A model generated the notes under the pieces. The model worked only from the letters and a program-made list of their open reading frames with translations, was not told the origin of the DNA and made no database searches. Positions 35,047 to 39,718 of a stretch of 39,718 bases of DNA are shown one piece after another. Numbering within the stretch: position 1 is the stretch's first letter; every line of letters begins with the position of its first letter. The DNA is taken from assembly GCF_000186445.1 (NCBI RefSeq), contig NZ_GL636070.1, positions 666,216 to 705,933 of the forward strand, given 5' to 3'. This stretch comes from Streptococcus agalactiae ATCC 13813 (lineage in GTDB: Bacteria > Bacillota > Bacilli > Lactobacillales > Streptococcaceae). The position numbers and the translations under genes are program-made.

Positions 35047-35853
35047 ATGAAGATAACATTACACGGCGTTGCTGAAACGTTATTAATCACCTTATATATT
35101 AGGGCTAAAGATGCGATGGCTAAACATCCGATACTTAATGATCAAAAATCCTTAGCAATTGTTGAACAGATAGAATATGATTTTGATAAATTCGATAATT
35201 CAGAAGCTTCTTTTTATGCAACATTAGCTAGAATTCGCGTTATGGATAGAGAAATCAAAAAATTTATTAGAGAAAATCCAAATAGTCATATCCTTTCAAT
35301 TGGTTGTGGACTTGATACAAGGTTTGAAAGAGTCGATAATGGACAAATTAGGTGGTATAACCTTGATTTTCCAGAGGTTATGGAGATAAGAAAATTATTT
35401 TTTGAAGAGCATGAAAGAGTTACTAATATAGCGAAATCAGCCCTAGATGAAACTTGGACACAGGAGGTAAATCCCCAAAATGCCCCTTTTCTAATCGTGT
35501 CAGAAGGTGTTTTAATGTTTCTAAAAGAAGATGACGTAGAGACTTTTCTTCATATCCTGACAAATTCATTTAGCCAATTTATGGCACAATTTGATTTGTG
35601 TCATAAGGAAATGATTAATAAAGGAAAGCAACATGATACAGTAAAGTATATGGATACAGAATTTCAGTTTGGTATCACAGATGGTCATGAAATTTTGGAT
35701 TTAGACCCTAAATTAAAGCAAATAAATCTGATTAACTTTACAGATGAGATGAGCAAATTTGAGTTAGGCACACTTCGCTCTTTACTTCCAACAATTCGTA
35801 AATTTAATAATTGTTTAGGTGTGTACGAATATAAAGCATCTGAGAAAAAGTAG
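35047..35853 (+). CDS. LCM/TcmP-type SAM-dependent methyltransferase
   Basis: A 268-residue class I methyltransferase of the leucine carboxyl methyltransferase / TcmP family. The SAM-binding motif H-I-L-S-I-G-C-G-L-D-T-R-F-E-R is at 81–95, followed by W-Y-N-L-D-F-P-E-V (103–111) and V-S-E-G-V-L-M-F-L at about 155. These enzymes methylate carboxyl or hydroxyl groups of small molecules, often in polyketide pathways. No biosynthetic partner is adjacent, so the substrate is unknown. AAAGGAGAG serves ATG 35047; an overlapping ATG at 35043 is in another, short frame. Confidence 0.85.
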   Translation: MKITLHGVAETLLITLYIRAKDAMAKHPILNDQKSLAIVEQIEYDFDKFDNSEASFYATLARIRVMDREIKKFIRENPNSHILSIGCGLDTRFERVDNGQIRWYNLDFPEVMEIRKLFFEEHERVTNIAKSALDETWTQEVNPQNAPFLIVSEGVLMFLKEDDVETFLHILTNSFSQFMAQFDLCHKEMINKGKQHDTVKYMDTEFQFGITDGHEILDLDPKLKQINLINFTDEMSKFELGTLRSLLPTIRKFNNCLGVYEYKASEKK

Positions 35854-36246
35854 CAAAATCTATTTATATAAAGAGACATTCTAAATGTAAATTTGTCATA
35901 ATCGTTATAGTATTTGTAGCTTTGTTTATTTAGGAATTAGTTTTACGTAAGTTAGGTGCTCTAAAGTTTGTATCTTGAAGTAAATACTAATTCATAAGTC
36001 AGAATTTTATTGAAATGGATTATAAGTGTGCAATAGTGATTATTAGCTTTCTCTCCCTTTTTTAATACTCTTATGGTATAATGATGTGAAAGAATAGCTT
36101 GAAGGAAGGAAGAGAACACACTTTTATTTTGAGAACTAGTTTTAGATAAAAGTGAAAAACTTAGGAAAGTAGATGTGTCGATTATTTAGGATTATGCAGT
36201 ACACTTTATCTTTTCTAAACGTTTTGGGTCGTTCTTACTATATAAG
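35854..36246. other. Intergenic stretch and long ybeY leader
   Basis: It contains the ybeY promoter (36074–36082) and about 160 bases of leader with a perfect 9-bp hairpin, CACTTTTAT/ATAAAAGTG (36119–36127 and 36146–36154). In 35854–36050 I see only AT-rich sequence without an open frame or hairpin of note. Confidence 0.55.
36074..36082 (+). promoter_or_regulatory. Extended -10 promoter of ybeY–dgkA–era
   Basis: TG-G-TATAAT at 36074–36082, about 165 bases before the ybeY start. Confidence 0.7.
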
Positions 36247-36744
36247 ATGTACGTTGAAATGATTGATGAAACTGGACAAGTTTCAGAAGATATCAAAAAG
36301 CAAACTCTTGATTTGTTAGAGTTTGCAGCACAAAAAACAGGTAAAGAGAATAAAGAAATGGCTGTAACGTTTGTCACTAATGAACGTAGCCATGAATTGA
36401 ATTTAGAGTATCGAGATACCGATCGTCCGACTGATGTTATCAGTTTAGAATATAAGCCTGAGGTTGATATTTCTTTTGATGAAGAAGATCTGACTGAAAA
36501 TCCTGAACTTGCTGAGATGCTAGAAGATTTTGATTCTTATATTGGTGAACTTTTTATTTCTATTGATAAAGCTAAAGAACAAGCAGAAGAGTACGGTCAC
36601 TCTTATGAACGTGAAATGGGTTTTTTAGCTGTGCATGGTTTTTTGCATATTAACGGTTATGATCATTATACACCCGAAGAAGAAAAAGAGATGTTCAGCT
36701 TACAGGAAGAAATTTTAACTGCTTATGGACTTAAACGACAATAA
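36247..36744 (+). CDS. ybeY: Endoribonuclease YbeY (rRNA maturation factor)
   Basis: A 165-residue UPF0054 metalloenzyme. The zinc motif [11 protein letters not shown] gives His130, His134 and His140. R-P-T-D-V-I-S-L (60–67) is also conserved. It acts in 16S rRNA 3' maturation and ribosome quality control. ATG 36247 gives [10 protein letters not shown] as in related streptococci, yet no Shine-Dalgarno is present and the frame upstream has no other start. A long hairpin-bearing leader precedes it, so translation may be unusual. It overlaps dgkA by 20 bases. Confidence 0.95.
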   Translation: MYVEMIDETGQVSEDIKKQTLDLLEFAAQKTGKENKEMAVTFVTNERSHELNLEYRDTDRPTDVISLEYKPEVDISFDEEDLTENPELAEMLEDFDSYIGELFISIDKAKEQAEEYGHSYEREMGFLAVHGFLHINGYDHYTPEEEKEMFSLQEEILTAYGLKRQ

Positions 36745-37123
36745 TCAAAAAAAATGGAAAAATCGCACCTTAACATCAAGCATGGAATTTGCTGTTACAG
36801 GGATTTTTACAGCTTTTAAAGAAGAAAGAAATATGCGTAAGCATTTGGTTTCTGCCATTTTAGTAATACTTGCTGGTCTTACTTTTCAAGTATCTATGGT
36901 GGAGTGGTTATTTCTTTTATTGAGTATTTTTTTGGTAATTACTTTTGAAATTATCAATTCAGCTATTGAAAATGTAGTTGATTTGGCAAGTAATTACCAC
37001 TTCACGATGCTGGCTAAAAATGCTAAAGATATGGCAGCAGGAGCGGTTTTAGTTATTTCCTTATTTGCCGTATTGGTGGGATTGATTATTTTTATACCCA
37101 AGATACTTGCTTTACTTTTATGA
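36725..37123 (+). CDS. dgkA: Undecaprenol/diacylglycerol kinase
   Basis: A 132-residue membrane kinase of the DgkA family; in Gram-positives these phosphorylate undecaprenol for wall lipid recycling. Conserved acidic residues lie in K-E-E-R-N-M-R-K-H (32–40), [13 protein letters not shown] (74–86) and A-K-D-M-A-A-G-A-V (100–108). Three membrane helices are visible. It starts inside ybeY and overlaps the leader of era, a gene order I recall as usual in streptococci. Confidence 0.93.
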
Positions 37124-37164
37124 TGAGAAGTATTACGAATAAATTGAATGGAGAAAGAAAAGAA

Positions 37165-38064
37165 ATGACATTTAAGTCAGGATTTGTAGCAATTTTAGGT
37201 CGTCCAAATGTTGGAAAATCAACCTTCCTAAACCATGTTATGGGACAAAAAATAGCTATCATGAGTGATAAAGCTCAAACAACACGTAATAAAATTATGG
37301 GGATTTATACAACAGAAACTGAGCAAATTGTTTTCATTGATACCCCAGGAATTCATAAACCAAAGACCGCCCTTGGTGATTTTATGGTTGAATCTGCTTA
37401 TAGTACTTTACGTGAAGTTGAAACGGTTCTTTTCATGGTTCCTGCCGATGAAAAGCGAGGTAAAGGCGATGATATGATTATTGAACGTCTTAAGGCTGCC
37501 AAGATTCCTGTTATTTTAGTAATCAATAAAATTGATAAGGTTCATCCAGACCAACTTTTGGAACAGATTGATGACTTCCGTAGCCAAATGGATTTTAAAG
37601 AAGTGGTGCCAATTTCTGCCCTTCAAGGAAATAATGTGCCAACCCTAATCAAGTTATTAACTGATAATCTTGAAGAAGGTTTCCAATATTTCCCAGAAGA
37701 TCAGATTACTGATCATCCGGAACGATTTTTAGTATCAGAAATGGTTCGTGAGAAGGTACTTCATTTGACGCAACAAGAGGTTCCTCACTCAGTAGCTGTT
37801 GTTGTCGAATCCATGAAACGTGATGAAGAAACTGATAAAGTGCACATTCGTGCAACTATCATGGTTGAACGTGATAGTCAAAAAGGCATTATCATTGGAA
37901 AACAAGGTGCTATGCTCAAGAAAATAGGAAAAATGGCGCGCCGTGATATTGAACTTATGTTAGGTGATAAAGTTTACCTAGAGACTTGGGTAAAAGTCAA
38001 GAAAAACTGGCGTGATAAAAAGCTTGATTTAGCTGATTTTGGCTATAACGAAAAAGAGTATTAA
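37165..38064 (+). CDS. era: GTPase Era
   Basis: A 299-residue essential GTPase for 16S rRNA processing and 30S assembly. The G motifs are G-R-P-N-V-G-K-S (12–19), D-T-P-G, and N-K-I-D. The C-terminal KH domain has [17 protein letters not shown] 37165 gives the standard length and is preceded by GGAGAAAG; a longer in-frame start at 37120 overlapping dgkA adds a non-conserved tail. It is the last gene of the ybeY block. Confidence 0.97.
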
Positions 38065-38300
38065 TGAGTTTATTTTGAGATTCGCAAGTTAGTGGGGAAG
38101 AGTTAGATAAGTTCACCGTGAGACTTGATTCGCACAGGAAAAGCAATTCACGAGGATAAAACCAACTAGTCATAACTTTACGATTATATTCACAAATCAA
38201 TCAAAGGGGGCCAAACATGCTTGTTGGCTCCTTCTTAAATAAAGGAGAGCACATGACTCAAGGTTATATTTGCTACCGATAAAGTAGAGGAGGTGAGGAT
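38065..38300. other. Spacer after era
   Basis: No gene is assigned. A GC-richer hairpin GGGGCCAA/TTGGCTCC (38207–38214 and 38224–38231) may end the era transcript, but it has no T run. A 9-codon frame at 38253–38282 with a good AAAGGAG site lies before the next gene; it is listed as a finding only. Confidence 0.5.
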
Positions 38301-38690
38301 ATGCATAATATATTAAGATTTTTAGGCATTGTTATTATTTCTGCAATGATTCTACTTAGTATAGGTAGTTTCTACGATTTATCATTAATGAAAAATATAC
38401 TACTTATCTGTTGGAGTTTTCTCTTTGATCTATTGGTTTTTGTCTTCAAACAAAGACAAACGACAGAAGTACTCACATGGTATCAAGTTGTTAAGCAATT
38501 TTGGTTATTTATTAAGTGTACTATTCTTATTCCTTTTATTATAATGATAGGATGTTTGACAAGTATATCAGATATATCAATTTACTTTTATTTACACCTT
38601 GTCGTTGTTTATTATACGATAGGAATGATTTTATCATTAGGTCGTATCATTTCTCCTGAACACTCTATGTTTAATAAACTTAGAAAGTGA
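38301..38690 (+). CDS. Unknown four-helix membrane protein
   Basis: A 129-residue protein that I do not recognise. Four hydrophobic helices are visible (about 5–25, 30–50, 65–88, 95–117). A basic stretch K-Q-R-Q lies after the second helix, and the cytoplasmic tail ends N-K-L-R-K. A very strong ribosome site (AGGAGGTGAGG) sits before ATG 38301. Size and topology are like bacteriocin-immunity or small sensor proteins, but there is no motif to support either. It sits between era and a decayed CPBP gene, in what looks like an accessory insertion. Confidence 0.65.
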   Translation: MHNILRFLGIVIISAMILLSIGSFYDLSLMKNILLICWSFLFDLLVFVFKQRQTTEVLTWYQVVKQFWLFIKCTILIPFIIMIGCLTSISDISIYFYLHLVVVYYTIGMILSLGRIISPEHSMFNKLRK

Positions 38691-39068
38691 AATGAATTAT
38701 ATTTAAAATTTGTTTTCAACAGAGCGGATTTGGCCATCTGTCGTTTGCCATGCCTTTCATAATTTTTCAGTAATTATGATAGTTGTTCTGTTCTCCCAAT
38801 CATAAAACTTTAAATAAGATTCTATTAGTTCTTGCCTCACTCTCCTTAAGTCTCTGGTAATAATCGAAAAGTTACCAGACTTTAAAGGGGAGTTTTTTAT
38901 CTGTCAATAGTTAGTAGAAGAACGATATATTGCTCCATTTAGATTAATTATGAAGATAACCCAATAATAGCTTGTGATAAGAAGATACCTTTGAAGTTTC
39001 AGAAACAATCTGTTTTCCATCCTGCTATACTCATCTTTGCCAAAGTTGCAACAACACAATAATAACAA
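38691..39068. other. Stretch before the CPBP pseudogene
   Basis: It contains a plus-strand terminator (38839–38898). On the minus strand, a frame from about 39030 down to 38697 is interrupted by only two internal stops and has protein-like composition; see findings. No intact gene. Confidence 0.45.
38839..38898 (+). terminator. Terminator-like long hairpin
   Basis: The inner stem CTGGTAA/TTACCAG (38854–38860 and 38872–38878) is extended by an outer CTC-CCTT-AAGT/ACTTTAAAGGGGAG stem with small bulges. Six T residues follow. Confidence 0.75.
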
Positions 39069-39675
39069 TTGCTTGGGCATTGGGTGATTAGTTTACTATC
39101 AATAGGGTTAGAGTGGAGTTGGAGTATATGGATTGGCATTAATCTTATAATGATGATTCTGTTGAGTTATGTGCTAACAAAAACTGAGCCAATCAGTAAC
39201 TGCCAAGAGTCATCATCTAACCTCAAAAAATGGCTATTTGCAATAGGTGCTTTTAGCGTTTTATTTTGCTGGGGCACTACTAGTAAAAACATTTTTCCCA
39301 ATAAGGCAAAACCAGAAGGGATTAACAGCCGATATGAATCAGGTCAATCACTACTTTCGAGTTGTCTTATTATTGACTATCTGTCTTATTGCCCCAATTT
39401 AAGAAGAGATAACGTTCAGGTTGTTTGTCATGAGAACATTTGGGAACTCCCTGAGTGGTCCCTTGGTTGTGATCTTATCTTCTATACTATTTAGCTGGTC
39501 TCACTTACATGGTCTATCTGTCGTCGACTTTGTTGTCTATTTTGGTATGGGTTTGATTTTCGCTAGTTTGCACCACTATACAAAATCCATTCATTATTCG
39601 ATTGGCGAGCATATTGTTTGGAATAGTTTGCCATATATTTTTTATTTTCTAGCATTTTTGCTTGCTTTACTCTAA
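39069..39675 (+). pseudogene. Decayed CPBP (CAAX protease/Abi-like) membrane protein
   Basis: The frame from TTG 39069 encodes two hydrophobic helices and then switches, probably near 39260–39300, into a frame one base on. That second frame runs through a helix L-L-L-T-I-C-L-I-A-P-I, meets TAA (39403–39405), and continues at once with E-E-I-T-F-R-L-F. This is the E-E-x-x-x-R motif of CPBP intramembrane proteases. It then reads S-W-S-H-L-H-G and Y-S-I-G-E-H-I-V-W-N to a stop at 39673–39675. The order API–E-E-x-x-F-R–(F)-x-W-S-H–H-x-x-W-N is that of the family. At least one frameshift and one nonsense codon are needed, so it should be inactive. Confidence 0.75.
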
Positions 39676-39718
39676 GTAATAAGATTGAGGGACTAATCAT
39701 TACTAAGACATTTTTGTC

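Noticed and set aside
37120-37164. Longer Era start overlapping dgkA
   Set aside because: The standard length and the GGAGAAAG site favour ATG 37165.
38065-39718. Insertion sequence or prophage end
   Set aside because: No transposase, integrase, terminal inverted repeats or target duplication could be identified, although the region looks accessory.

Overview
The window is low-GC Firmicute chromosome. Gene content and order (glmU–nudF–macP–mtnN, mtsR/mtsABC, slrA–ftsK, rplK–rplA, pyrH–frr–cvfB, phoH, ybeY–dgkA–era) point to Streptococcus. The protein sequences look most like Streptococcus agalactiae, but that species call is from memory and has not been checked by alignment. No tRNA, rRNA, CRISPR array, intact insertion sequence or prophage was seen. 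Most of the window is core chromosome, with small accessory or decaying patches at 300–3300, 33250–36250 and 38070–39700.

Layout. 1–299 is the 3' end of a PrdX/YbaK-like prolyl-tRNA deacylase. 644–3215 is a tightly overlapping cassette: DUF2829 (the fold of the phage protein Tad2), a short-chain dehydrogenase, a DUF3977 gene broken by an early amber codon, an ASCH-domain protein and a Gfo/Idh oxidoreductase. Two VOC-fold proteins follow (3304–4107). 4352–7274 is a cell-envelope and housekeeping run: glmU, ADP-ribose pyrophosphatase, macP and mtnN. 7314–10776 is the metal locus: the DtxR-type regulator mtsR is divergent from mtsA–mtsB–mtsC, with clear palindromic operators between them. slrA (peptidyl-prolyl isomerase lipoprotein), ftsK and a fused pabB–pabC gene follow. 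A DUF3397 membrane protein and a LysR regulator lie on the minus strand, the latter divergent from an M20 amidohydrolase and an MFS exporter (17651–20255).

20466–21684 is rplK–rplA with hairpins that look like autogenous control elements. 22075–26871 is a five-gene nickel-type ABC importer (nikABCDE). Its promoter carries a palindrome resembling the one at mtsA, which suggests joint metal control. 26992–30124 holds pyrH, frr, cvfB, msrA and a YozE-like protein, followed by oleate hydratase (30281–32053) and phoH. The next stretch carries accessory enzymes: a DUF4037-type nucleotidyltransferase, a Nudix hydrolase, an unreadable ORF remnant and an LCM/TcmP-type methyltransferase. ybeY–dgkA–era form the last core block. 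The end holds an unknown four-helix membrane protein and a decayed CPBP (CAAX protease-like) gene.

How it fits together. Two themes are visible. The first is metal homeostasis: MtsR, MtsABC and Nik, with related operator sequences. The second is repeated gene decay: at least four broken reading frames (401–493, 1568–1813, 34832–35002, 39069–39675), mostly in the accessory patches. The strongest leads for follow-up are the MtsR-like box at nik, the translationally coupled DUF2829 cassette, and the structured 170-nt mtsA–mtsB spacer.
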